From VGMD01 sp964552055 (GTDB lineage Bacteria > Chlamydiota > Chlamydiia > Chlamydiales > 2-12-FULL-49-11), in contig CAZKFL010000004.1 in assembly GCA_964552055.1 (NCBI GenBank), positions 1 through 64,000 on the forward strand: a stretch of DNA of 64,000 bases, given 5' to 3'. Under the pieces are notes generated by a model. That model had not been told where the DNA came from and did not search any database. It saw nothing but the letters and a program-made list of their open reading frames with translations. Below are positions 34,622 to 42,913 of this stretch, piece by piece (the stretch's first letter is position 1; each line of letters opens with the position of its first letter). Both the position numbers and the translations under genes were made by a program.

Positions 34622-35772
34622 AAAAAGCATTGGTAATTGGTTTGGGAGTGAGTGGCAGAGCTGTAGTGCAATACTTGTTGCAGCAAGGCTATGAAGTGGT
34701 GGCTGTTGATAGGGCTGTGGCTGTGGATTTTACTTTGTGTCCTGTGTTTTTAGATGATCACGAATTTGCGGTTTTTGATTTCGATATTGTGGTGGTGTCT
34801 CCGGGAATACCGCTTACTCATAGATTGTATCAGAAGGCGATTGATTTAGGTGTTGAGGTGATTGGTGAGGCGGAGCTTGCGTTTAGGGAGCTGAAGAATC
34901 GGGCAATTGGGGTGACGGGATCGAATGGAAAAAGTACGACGGTTATGGCGATTACTCATGTGTTAAATGAGAGTGGGAGGAGGGCGAGAGCTCTTGGAAA
35001 TATTGGGGTGCCGTTAATTTCTGTGGTGGGTGATTTGGAGGAGGATGAAATTGTTGTTGCGGAACTGAGCTCTTTTCAGCTTGAGACTTGCAGGGCGAAG
35101 GTATTTGATGTGGCGATGATTTTGAATATAACGCCGAATCATTTGGATCGGCATGGGAGTATGGAGAATTACATTCTTGCAAAGAGGAGGATTTTTGATT
35201 GTGTTAAGAAGGGTGGTGTTTATGCGGAAGATCTCGAAGGTGGTGATTATGTATGGTTTGCGGTGAACTATTTTGGTGTGACTAGGGAAGAATATCTCAA
35301 TGCGATGAAGAGTTTTAAGAGGCTTGCGCATAGGATGGAATTTGTAGGAGAGATTCGGGGAGTGAAGTGCTATAACGATAGTAAGGCAACAACGATGGAC
35401 GCTGTTGCATATGGTGTCAAGGCGATTGGGAAGGATATTATTTTGATTGCAGGCGGCCGGCATAAGGGGGGAAGTTTTTCAATTTGGAATGAGTGTTTTC
35501 CGGGAATAGTGAAGGCGATTTTTTTGATGGGAGAGGCCAGGCATTTGATTGCAAGTGAACTTCGAATGGATATTCCGATTGAGCTTGTCGAAACTTTAGA
35601 GGAGGCAATTGAAAAAGGGTTGCAAGTAGCAAGGTTTGGTGATAATCTGGTTTTATCCCCTGGATGTAGTAGTTATGACATGTTTCGTAACTTTGAAGAG
35701 CGTGGGGAGGCGTATAAAAAAGGGTTAGAAGGTGAATCGAAGAGATACGATCCTAATTTCAGTTCTAGTTAA
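34618..35772 (+). CDS. murD: UDP-MurNAc-L-alanine:D-glutamate ligase
   Basis: 384 residues, shorter than the usual 430-450. N-terminal Rossmann GLGVSGRAV, P-loop GVTGSNGKSTTV, LSSFQLE, NITPNHLDRHG and NDSKATTMDA are all present, so it should be active. The strand is strikingly G- and T-rich in codon third positions compared with the preceding gene. The ATG is shared with the DUF1016 stop; the end overlaps the LysM gene by 41 bases. Confidence 0.95.
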   Translation: MKKALVIGLGVSGRAVVQYLLQQGYEVVAVDRAVAVDFTLCPVFLDDHEFAVFDFDIVVVSPGIPLTHRLYQKAIDLGVEVIGEAELAFRELKNRAIGVTGSNGKSTTVMAITHVLNESGRRARALGNIGVPLISVVGDLEEDEIVVAELSSFQLETCRAKVFDVAMILNITPNHLDRHGSMENYILAKRRIFDCVKKGGVYAEDLEGGDYVWFAVNYFGVTREEYLNAMKSFKRLAHRMEFVGEIRGVKCYNDSKATTMDAVAYGVKAIGKDIILIAGGRHKGGSFSIWNECFPGIVKAIFLMGEARHLIASELRMDIPIELVETLEEAIEKGLQVARFGDNLVLSPGCSSYDMFRNFEERGEAYKKGLEGESKRYDPNFSSS

Positions 35773-36373
35773 TATGGCGCTTTTGATAGCGTTATTTGTC
35801 TTTGCAATTAAGCCAGCAACACCGATTGAGATTGCCAAGGTGAGTTTACAGGGAGAGAAGAAAACTCTAAAAAATAGTCCTCCTGAAGAAAAAGTTTCCC
35901 TTGATCAAGTTGATAATCTTTTAAGTAAATTTGTTGCTCAAGAGGTTAAAGCAGAGGTTGAACAAATTGTTGCCGAGATTATTGAAAAACCGGTTCCTAT
36001 AATAGATTCAAGTCGTAAGGAAATTATTGTTAAACAAGGTGATAGCCTAGACAAGATTGCAAAAACTCACCATACAACTGTTTCTGAAATTATGAAAATT
36101 AATCGGTTGCTTGATAGCAGGCTAAATATTGGTCAAATTTTATATGTACCGATTGTTTCAGAATTTACGAGTGAATCTAAACCTTTACCACCAAGCATCC
36201 CAAGCGCAAGCAATAAAGCTGAAGCCAAATATTATATTGTCAAACATGGCGATAATCCGTGGACAATTGCGATTAAAAACGGAATAAAAGTCGAAGAACT
36301 TCTTAAGTTAAACAATCTTGATGAAAGTAAAGCTAAGAAGCTCAAACCCGGCGATAAGCTTCGGATATACTGA
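35732..36373 (+). CDS. LysM protein, NlpD-position homologue lacking M23 domain
   Basis: 213 residues from GTG within the end of murD. A membrane anchor (residues 10-27) is followed by an acidic linker and two LysM domains (IIVKQGDSLDKIAKTHHTTVSEIMKINRL and YYIVKHGDNPWTIAIKNGI), which bind peptidoglycan. Chlamydial NlpD at this locus is an amidase activator or relative with a C-terminal M23-type domain; here nothing follows the second LysM. The stop codon TGA lies inside the left end of a TA-site MITE, so the C-terminus may have been cut by insertion. Confidence 0.85.
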   Translation: MNRRDTILISVLVNMALLIALFVFAIKPATPIEIAKVSLQGEKKTLKNSPPEEKVSLDQVDNLLSKFVAQEVKAEVEQIVAEIIEKPVPIIDSSRKEIIVKQGDSLDKIAKTHHTTVSEIMKINRLLDSRLNIGQILYVPIVSEFTSESKPLPPSIPSASNKAEAKYYIVKHGDNPWTIAIKNGIKVEELLKLNNLDESKAKKLKPGDKLRIY

Positions 36374-36434
36374 GAGTGATTCAAAAATGAGGATGCCGGC
36401 AATGAAAAAACCAATTTTTGAAACACGATCAGTA
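36368..36434. mobile_element. TA-site MITE, family C (TACTG...CAGTA), short copy
   Basis: 67 bp with ends TACTGAGAGTGATTC and CACGATCAGTA. Its reverse complement matches the two end portions of 63048-63262 (TTTCAAAAATTGG, TTTTTGAATC). It carries the stop codon of the LysM gene in its first bases and is joined through TA to a family B element. Confidence 0.75.
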
Positions 36435-36436
36435 TA

Positions 36437-36604
36437 TACTCATGACAGTTTAAAGACCCAGATTTTTCGCAGCAGAATCGTTTTAGTTCAATTAGGCGAA
36501 GCCGTCCGCTGAAGAGGGCTCTGTTTAAAATCAGGCTTGATGAAGCGGAATTGAAATAAAAAGATTCCGCAATGAAAAAGAGGGTGTTTCAACTGGAATG
36601 AGTA
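36437..36604. mobile_element. TA-site MITE, family B, copy 3 (inverted)
   Basis: 168 bp, TACTCATGAC...GGAATGAGTA, the reverse complement of the copies at 20459 and 25474 with moderate divergence. Its right end is 4 bases from the ftsW ATG and contains the only purine-rich stretch (GGAATGAG) that could serve as ribosome site. Together with family C it fills the whole LysM-ftsW gap. Confidence 0.8.
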
Positions 36605-36608
36605 TATA

Positions 36609-37712
36609 ATGAAGTATAGATTCGGACTCTTTGTAACTATAGTCACAATTTTTTTGTTAGGTGTGATTATGGTGTTTAATACAACATCTGCCGAAGTTAT
36701 TGATAGAGGTTCCGAACTCCAATCGTATCTTTCGATGGGGAAACAAATTGCATTTTCTTTATTTGGGGTATTTGTCGGATATCTCATTTATCTATTTGGC
36801 TATGAAAAACTGATTGATAATGGATATCTTCTATTAGGATTGTCTTTTGTCTTATTAGGTCTTGTATTTGTTCCTAAGATCGGAATGCACATTAATGGCG
36901 CATATCGCTGGATTAATGTTTTTGGAATATCCTTACAGCCATCTGAATTTGTGAAGATAGTCCTTCCTATATTTTATTTAAAGCTTTTAAGAACTTCAGG
37001 AGAAGTGCTTACATTTAGGAAATTTTTCTTTTGGCAGTTCATTTTATTAGCTCCTATCCTTTTGATTATGATTGAACCAGATAACGGAACAGCTGCGATA
37101 TTGCTTGCAACTCTAGTGATATTATACTTTGTAACAGAAATTCGGTGGATGTACTGGGTATTACCAATTATTGTTGTTGCTCTTCTTGGCGTAACGCTTG
37201 GTCTTAGTATGAAGCATGTAAGAGATCGAATTCATATCTATCTACATCCGGAAGCCGATCTTTTAGGTAAAGGGCATCAACCCTACCAGGCAAAAATTGC
37301 AGCGGGATCGGGTGGATTAGTCGGAAAGGGACTCGGAGAGAGTTTGCAAAAATATAACTACCTTCCGGAGGCTAGAAGTGATTATATAGCAGCGATCTAT
37401 GCAGAGGAGTTTGGCTTTATAGGTGTCTTCTCACTGATCATTTTATATATGGTAATTTCCGTATTCGGATTTAGCATAGCAGTTACAGCGAAAACTCAAG
37501 AAGGGTATTATCTTGCAACAGTGTTTACATTTATGGTCTCCCTGCAAGCCTTTTTAAATTTAGGTGTTGTCTCGGGACTTTTGCCAAGCAAAGGGACCAA
37601 CCTACCCTTTTTTAGCCAAGGCGGATCATCGCTACTTGCTAATATTTTTATGATTGCCATTATTATGAGTGTTCAGCCAAAGGAGATCCAATGCGAAAAA
37701 AGATTGTCATAG
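36609..37712 (+). CDS. ftsW: FtsW/RodA/SpoVE family peptidoglycan glycosyltransferase
   Basis: 367 residues, ten predicted membrane helices. SEDS motifs: GAYRWINVFGISLQPSEFVKI, EPDNGTA, GKGHQPYQAKIA, LPEARSDYIAAIYAEEFGF and LPSKGTNLPFFSQGGSS. It polymerises lipid II with a class B PBP; which role (division or wall growth) is set by context, here division. Position between LysM and murG is the chlamydial order. It overlaps murG by 22 bases. Confidence 0.95.
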   Translation: MKYRFGLFVTIVTIFLLGVIMVFNTTSAEVIDRGSELQSYLSMGKQIAFSLFGVFVGYLIYLFGYEKLIDNGYLLLGLSFVLLGLVFVPKIGMHINGAYRWINVFGISLQPSEFVKIVLPIFYLKLLRTSGEVLTFRKFFFWQFILLAPILLIMIEPDNGTAAILLATLVILYFVTEIRWMYWVLPIIVVALLGVTLGLSMKHVRDRIHIYLHPEADLLGKGHQPYQAKIAAGSGGLVGKGLGESLQKYNYLPEARSDYIAAIYAEEFGFIGVFSLIILYMVISVFGFSIAVTAKTQEGYYLATVFTFMVSLQAFLNLGVVSGLLPSKGTNLPFFSQGGSSLLANIFMIAIIMSVQPKEIQCEKRLS

Positions 37713-38713
37713 CTGTTGGTGGGACAGGCGGTCATGTGCTTCCTGCGCAAAAAATTGGGGCGAAGTTTAAGGAAGAGTACGATGTAATTTACATGGGTGT
37801 AGGTCTTTCTAAGAATGCATTTTTCAAAAGGGAAGAGAATTGCTTTCATGATATTGACGGTGCCGGCCTTGGAAAGGGAATAATTCACTGTGCAATAAAG
37901 AACTTAAAGGGGCTTAGAAAAGCAAAGCAAATCCTAAGGCAGCTTCGTCCGGAATATGTAATTGGATTTGGTAGCTTTCATAGTTTTCCTGCTTTAGCAG
38001 CGGCTGCCTATTTGGGTATTCCTTATGACCTATATGAGTTTAATGTAGTGCCGGGTAAAGTAAATCGCCTTTTTTCTAGAGGCGCAAGAAATGTCTTTAT
38101 CCATTTTGAGCCAAGACACAAAAAGCTTCATGGCAAACTTACCTATATTGACTATGCATTTGAAGAAGTAACAAAAGTTTCAAAAGAAGAGGCACTTGCC
38201 CACTTTGGTCTCGATTCTACTAAAAAAACCCTTCTCGCATTCGGTGGATCTCAAGGAGCTCTTGCAATTAATCAATTGATTCAAGAAGCGGCCCCCTATT
38301 TAAAAGATCAGTTCCAGCTGCTCCATTTTCCTGGAAAAGAGATGGGTCTCCAGGGGATTTACAATGCTATGGAGATGAAGGCTCATGTAGAGCCATTTTG
38401 TAATAGAATGGATCTTGCTTGGATAGCTGCCGATTTAGCCATCTGCAGAGCAGGAGCTGGCGCTCTCCGCGAACTTCTCATCTATGAAACACCAGCGCTT
38501 TTGATTCCCTATCCAGAGGCAAAAGATGATCATCAAACTATTAACGCTAAGTATATTGAGGAAATTGGCGCAGGTAGCTGTCTTCATCAGAGTAGCTTAA
38601 GCACCCATCTATTTGTGAATCAGGTGTTTGAATCTATTGAGAAGTCACACATCATGAGAGAATCCATTCTTTCTCATAAAAAGCTAAGTTCGGCTTTTGA
38701 AAATTCAAAGTGA
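37691..38713 (+). CDS. murG: UDP-GlcNAc:lipid I GlcNAc transferase
   Basis: 340 residues with AAAGGAG before ATG. GGTGGHVLPA is the N-terminal glycine loop; FGGSQGALAINQLI, CRAGAGALRELLIYETPALLIPYPEAKDDHQ and NA are the C-terminal UDP-GlcNAc site. It makes lipid II at the inner face of the membrane. After it the expected murC is displaced by a 2.9 kb insert with the HECT gene. Confidence 0.95.
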   Translation: MRKKIVIAVGGTGGHVLPAQKIGAKFKEEYDVIYMGVGLSKNAFFKREENCFHDIDGAGLGKGIIHCAIKNLKGLRKAKQILRQLRPEYVIGFGSFHSFPALAAAAYLGIPYDLYEFNVVPGKVNRLFSRGARNVFIHFEPRHKKLHGKLTYIDYAFEEVTKVSKEEALAHFGLDSTKKTLLAFGGSQGALAINQLIQEAAPYLKDQFQLLHFPGKEMGLQGIYNAMEMKAHVEPFCNRMDLAWIAADLAICRAGAGALRELLIYETPALLIPYPEAKDDHQTINAKYIEEIGAGSCLHQSSLSTHLFVNQVFESIEKSHIMRESILSHKKLSSAFENSK

Positions 38714-38847
38714 AATAGCTTGTTAAGCTATCGCGTTCATTTGTTTTAGTGATCATAATTCATTAATCAACATATATTTATGCGATTTAAATAAACCTTT
38801 ATAATAATGACTTGTTTTAGTAGTTGTTTAAGAAAAGGGAGATTTAA

Positions 38848-40965
38848 ATGAGCGTTGATCCATTAATTCAGTTACTAACTAGTTGGGGGGGTATACCACT
38901 TTTTGGTGAGGGCTCAGTTTATATTGAACAAGATGGAGGCCAAAGAGAATTGGTAACTAGAGTAGCGCTTGATTCTATTGCAGGAGGTGATGAAACTACA
39001 TTAAGAGCCCGGCTTGATTCAATAAGATATACTCCTGATCTCGTGTGTATTGCATATGATTTCGAACACCTTTTGAATTGCGTTCATGGAAAAAGTATAG
39101 CTGATATTAAAAATGAATTGGGACTTACAGAATGGGATGGAGGACCAGGAACGGGTGAGGCAGTAGAGAGAATTCTCAAGTGCTATTTCAATCCTCAAGA
39201 ATCTTTGAATTTAACAGGACTTGAGTTAACCTCACTTCCTAGTGGTATAGGAAATTTACATATTTCGAGTATTTGGGTTCCTGATGAAAGGATTGACGAA
39301 GCATCAATTTTGATGCCAAATTTAGAATATGTGAATAACGTGGCAACTCCTTTAGGATTAGCTATAGAGGAAGACAGGCATCAGGAGATGGAAGCAAGAG
39401 CGGCTGCTCTTCAAGCTTCAAGCTTTGCTGATAATGAGGTGAATGTTAGTGAAGGGGGGATGCCTCAAGTTTCCGGCTTGTCAGACAGTCAATGGGATGC
39501 CGTTATGTCTAATTTTCCTTCGCTGCCTACTAGTCATGCAGCGCCGGTAGCGGTAAGATTGCCAGTAGGACCCGTACGGTTTCAGATTAGTAAAGGTCAA
39601 TGTGAAGTAGAACCGCTTTGGTCCGATATTTTAATGAATCAAGTGCGCGAAAAATATCAAGGGGAAGATTTTAGCTTGGTTGTAGATGGGTATAAAATGT
39701 GGGGTGATGAGACTACTTCTACGATTACAATAAAACTACTGGATGGAGAGCTTTTATTAAAATTTACCTTTGATCCAAGTACTGGGCTCCTTTCAACCGT
39801 TGTGGATCAAAATGGAACGAATTTGGAATTAAGTAAACTAAAAAGTTTGGATAGTTTTTGGGGTAAGGTTTTAAATACCTTTGCGGAGAGTGTGTTAGAA
39901 TCTGAGGGTATTAAGGTTAATGGCTCTACTATTAAGGTTCATCCTGAAGCAATTAAGAAATTTCCAGCCACCGTATTAGAAAAATTAACTGCTTCCGTAA
40001 CAAATATGCGCTATTTAGAAGATGATTTTAGAGTAAACTCAGCAATTGATGTAGGAGGGGTTTCAAGACAATTTGTCAGCGACCTTACAAAGGCTCTTTT
40101 TGTGAAAATAGGGATCAGCGAACCCTTAATTAGATTAACTACAGCACAAATGCTCGCTTTTGCTGAATCAGAGCCTGGAATGTACCAAAAATTTGGTAAA
40201 CTCCTCTCATTTGTTTTAACATGCGAATACCCACTCATCACCGGAGTATACCTTAATCCAAAATTTTACCCTCTTTTGAAAAGCGCGCAAGGAGGATTAT
40301 CTACAAATCAACTAGCTGTTCGAATCATAAAAGAGACGCTCGATCCAAGTGAGATGGTTCTCAAGGCCCTTCATTGGTATGAAAATCCAACAGCTACGAC
40401 TAAATCTGATGCTCTTAATTGTTTACGTGATAGCTTTGGTTCCGAATTACCAGATGATGCCGCTGATATTGATATTCGCAAAGAAATTGAAAGCGACCTT
40501 TTAGAGCCTGGAATTAATGAGGCTAAAGCTATTTTAAAGGTTTTAGCGGGGATGACTCCATCTGCAAAGGCTAAACTTGCCGGAATTCCTGATGCTATGC
40601 TTTCAGAAACAATTCAAGGGGTTTCCATAACAGCTGAGAGGGTTAAAGCTGCAATAAAAATGGAAGGTGCCTTATCATTTCCAGCTTTAGAAAAACGGAC
40701 CTGGATATTCGAGAGAATTGATGAAAATGCAGATAACCAAGAATGGCTTTCCAACTTTGTAAATTTCATTACAGGACAGCCTTTTTTACCTGCCGATTCG
40801 TCTAGTACGAAATCCATTAAATTAAAATTTCTAGATGTGCCTAATTTTAATGCCCACACGTGCTTCAGCATGCTTGATGTGCCTATATACGTCGAAAGTA
40901 AAGCTGCCTTCCTTGCAAACTTGGATGTCTGTGTCAATGACTCAAAACACTTTACAACCAGTTAG
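38848..40965 (+). CDS. HECT-type E3 ubiquitin ligase-like effector (HECT1)
   Basis: 705 residues, GGGAG 7 bases before ATG. The C-terminal 330 residues match a eukaryotic HECT domain. The N-lobe motif is IDVGGVSRQFVSDLTKALF (Gly403-Gly404) followed by the PGMYQKFGKLLSFVL and GVYLNPKFYPLL helices. The C-lobe ends with FNAHTCFSMLDVPIY, whose Cys672, 34 residues from the C-terminus, fits the catalytic thioester Cys. The N-terminal part has one leucine-rich repeat (LNLTGLELTSLPSGIGNL) and unrecognised sequence. It is clearly paralogous to the protein at 46296-49241 from about residue 345 on. Chlamydiae have no ubiquitin, so the target must be a host protein. Confidence 0.85.
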   Translation: MSVDPLIQLLTSWGGIPLFGEGSVYIEQDGGQRELVTRVALDSIAGGDETTLRARLDSIRYTPDLVCIAYDFEHLLNCVHGKSIADIKNELGLTEWDGGPGTGEAVERILKCYFNPQESLNLTGLELTSLPSGIGNLHISSIWVPDERIDEASILMPNLEYVNNVATPLGLAIEEDRHQEMEARAAALQASSFADNEVNVSEGGMPQVSGLSDSQWDAVMSNFPSLPTSHAAPVAVRLPVGPVRFQISKGQCEVEPLWSDILMNQVREKYQGEDFSLVVDGYKMWGDETTSTITIKLLDGELLLKFTFDPSTGLLSTVVDQNGTNLELSKLKSLDSFWGKVLNTFAESVLESEGIKVNGSTIKVHPEAIKKFPATVLEKLTASVTNMRYLEDDFRVNSAIDVGGVSRQFVSDLTKALFVKIGISEPLIRLTTAQMLAFAESEPGMYQKFGKLLSFVLTCEYPLITGVYLNPKFYPLLKSAQGGLSTNQLAVRIIKETLDPSEMVLKALHWYENPTATTKSDALNCLRDSFGSELPDDAADIDIRKEIESDLLEPGINEAKAILKVLAGMTPSAKAKLAGIPDAMLSETIQGVSITAERVKAAIKMEGALSFPALEKRTWIFERIDENADNQEWLSNFVNFITGQPFLPADSSSTKSIKLKFLDVPNFNAHTCFSMLDVPIYVESKAAFLANLDVCVNDSKHFTTS

Positions 40966-41055
40966 TTGTGTAAAATAAGTAGAGGTTCGTGCAGGAAGTT
41001 CTCTTCATCATAAAGGACAGAGCATCTATCTCTTTGTTAATAAAAGAATTTAATT

Positions 41056-41439
41056 ATGCAAAATAGTCATATGCCAAATGGTTTTAAAGACAGCTTTGAT
41101 GCTTTTATCACATTTGCAAAAGATAAGGAAAAGGTAACTTTACTTTCTCTTGAGAATGACACGGTTATTGTAAAAACTAAATCGATATGGGATAAAATTT
41201 GGGGTGCAATTTTGCGTTTTTTTGGGAAAGAGGCACTAGATAGGAGGAGTCTCCCCAAAGTAGTAGCTCACCTAGAAAAGCTGCTCACCGAACATGTTTT
41301 GACTAACCTTAGTACTCAGTATAAAAATGTTATCATCCATGCAACTTATGATATATTCCCTTGCCGACATATTACTGATTTTGGTGGAGAGATTAAAGAA
41401 TATCGTGATGCAATAATCAGAATTCGAAAGCAAATATAA
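41056..41439 (+). CDS. Small hypothetical protein
   Basis: 127 residues, no family recognised. Mixed helix/strand, with the amphipathic segment SIWDKIWGAILRFFGKEAL (about 47-65). Ribosome site weak. It lies between the HECT1 gene and murC on the same strand and could be an accessory or chaperone-like partner of HECT1; this is a guess from size and position only. Confidence 0.5.
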   Translation: MQNSHMPNGFKDSFDAFITFAKDKEKVTLLSLENDTVIVKTKSIWDKIWGAILRFFGKEALDRRSLPKVVAHLEKLLTEHVLTNLSTQYKNVIIHATYDIFPCRHITDFGGEIKEYRDAIIRIRKQI

Positions 41440-41563
41440 CCTCCTAAAAACGAAATAGGTGATGACTGGTCATCAGATGATGAAGTAGACGTAGTGGAGT
41501 GATGGTGAATTAGCTTGCGCTAAACCGATTTTTTGGCTTTAATTCTTGCAACAGGAGCTAAGA

Positions 41564-42913
41564 ATGAAGGTGCATTTTATCGGAATTGGGGGCGTTGGCA
41601 TGAGCGCGCTTGCTCGGATTATGAGAGCAAAAGGGCATGAGGTAACAGGTAGTGACGCAAAGGAAGGTCCGGTAACCAATGACTTAAAGAAACTCGGCAT
41701 TGGGATATGTATTGGTCATAGAAGGGAGAATATTCATGAGGATCAGGTTGTTGTTTATAGTACGGCCATTAAAAAAGATAATCCGGAATGGATAGCTGCT
41801 CAAAATAATCAGTGTATGCATAGGTCGGAGCTTTTAGAGCAAATTTTAAGTGAAAAGGAGGCTCTCCTTGTTGTGGGCGCGCATGGTAAGACAACAACAT
41901 CATCATTACTGAGTTATGTTTTTGAGGTTGCGGGTGGGGATCCTTCTTTTGTGATTGGGGGATTTTCACCATCACTTGGCGGGGTTAATGGGAAGTTTGG
42001 AAAGGGTCCATTTTTTATTGCTGAGGGGGATGAAAGTGACGGCTCTTTTTTGCGTGCAGACCCAATTGGCGCAATCATTACAAATGTGGACTTTGATCAT
42101 TTGTATTATTGGGGAAGTGAAGAGGCTCTCCTTTCTGCCTATCAGCAATTTATTAAAGGGGTAAAACGGAGGGATCTTCTATTTTATCTTTTTGAGGATA
42201 GGCATATGTCTAAATGGAATATGGATGGGATTTCTTTTGGTTTGAATGCAGGAGCTGATCTTAGGGCTTCAAATATTTGCTATGTTAATGGAAAACAGCA
42301 TTTTACAGCTCATTTTCAAGGCAGGGTCTTTGAAGATATTGAGATTAGTTTGCTTGGGGTGCATAATGTGCTCAATTCGCTTGCCTGTTTTGGGCTTGCC
42401 TTTCTACTGGGCATTTCGGAAGTAGATATCAGAAAAGCGTTTTCAACGTTTAAAGGCGTAAAGCGAAGATTAGAGTGGAAAGGGAGATTTAATGGGGCTG
42501 ATCTTTATGACGATTACGCGCATCATCCGGAAGAGATTAAGGCTACACTTGCGGCCTTAGCTGAGGGTTTTCAGGGAAAAAGAAAGGTAGCAATTTTCCA
42601 GCCGCACCGTTTTACTCGGCTAAGAGATTTGATGTCTGAATTTTCGCATAAAGACGTGTGGGAGAATTGTGATGAGCTGATTGTTACCGATATCTATTCA
42701 GCTGGAGAGACCCCAATTCCAGGAATTACCATCAACGCTTTTTTAGAAAAGCTTTCTAAAAAGGCAACGTATGTTCCAAGAGATTTGATCGGAGAGTTTT
42801 TATTTGATCAAGACTTACAAAATAGCGTTGTGATTACATTAGGAGCTGGTGACATTACAAATTTAGCGGATGAAATCACGCTGATGTCCGCACTCTCTTC
42901 CGAGCGCCCCTAG
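41564..42913 (+). CDS. murC: UDP-MurNAc:L-alanine ligase, without fused Ddl
   Basis: 449 residues from the ATG with AGGAG 6 bases upstream. HFIGIGGVGMSALA, P-loop GAHGKTTTSSLLS, EGDESDGSF and DDYAHHPEEI are all present, so it should be a working ligase. In Chlamydiaceae MurC is fused to D-Ala:D-Ala ligase (CT762, MurC-Ddl). Here the frame stops soon after GAGDITNLADEI and no Ddl follows. The 3' end overlaps the convergent NEL gene by 38 bases. Confidence 0.94.
   Translation: MKVHFIGIGGVGMSALARIMRAKGHEVTGSDAKEGPVTNDLKKLGIGICIGHRRENIHEDQVVVYSTAIKKDNPEWIAAQNNQCMHRSELLEQILSEKEALLVVGAHGKTTTSSLLSYVFEVAGGDPSFVIGGFSPSLGGVNGKFGKGPFFIAEGDESDGSFLRADPIGAIITNVDFDHLYYWGSEEALLSAYQQFIKGVKRRDLLFYLFEDRHMSKWNMDGISFGLNAGADLRASNICYVNGKQHFTAHFQGRVFEDIEISLLGVHNVLNSLACFGLAFLLGISEVDIRKAFSTFKGVKRRLEWKGRFNGADLYDDYAHHPEEIKATLAALAEGFQGKRKVAIFQPHRFTRLRDLMSEFSHKDVWENCDELIVTDIYSAGETPIPGITINAFLEKLSKKATYVPRDLIGEFLFDQDLQNSVVITLGAGDITNLADEITLMSALSSERP

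Noticed and set aside
38714..38847. Hairpin ATAGCTT-GTT-AAGCTAT after murG as a terminator
   Set aside because: Only 7 paired bases and no T-run; too weak to call.
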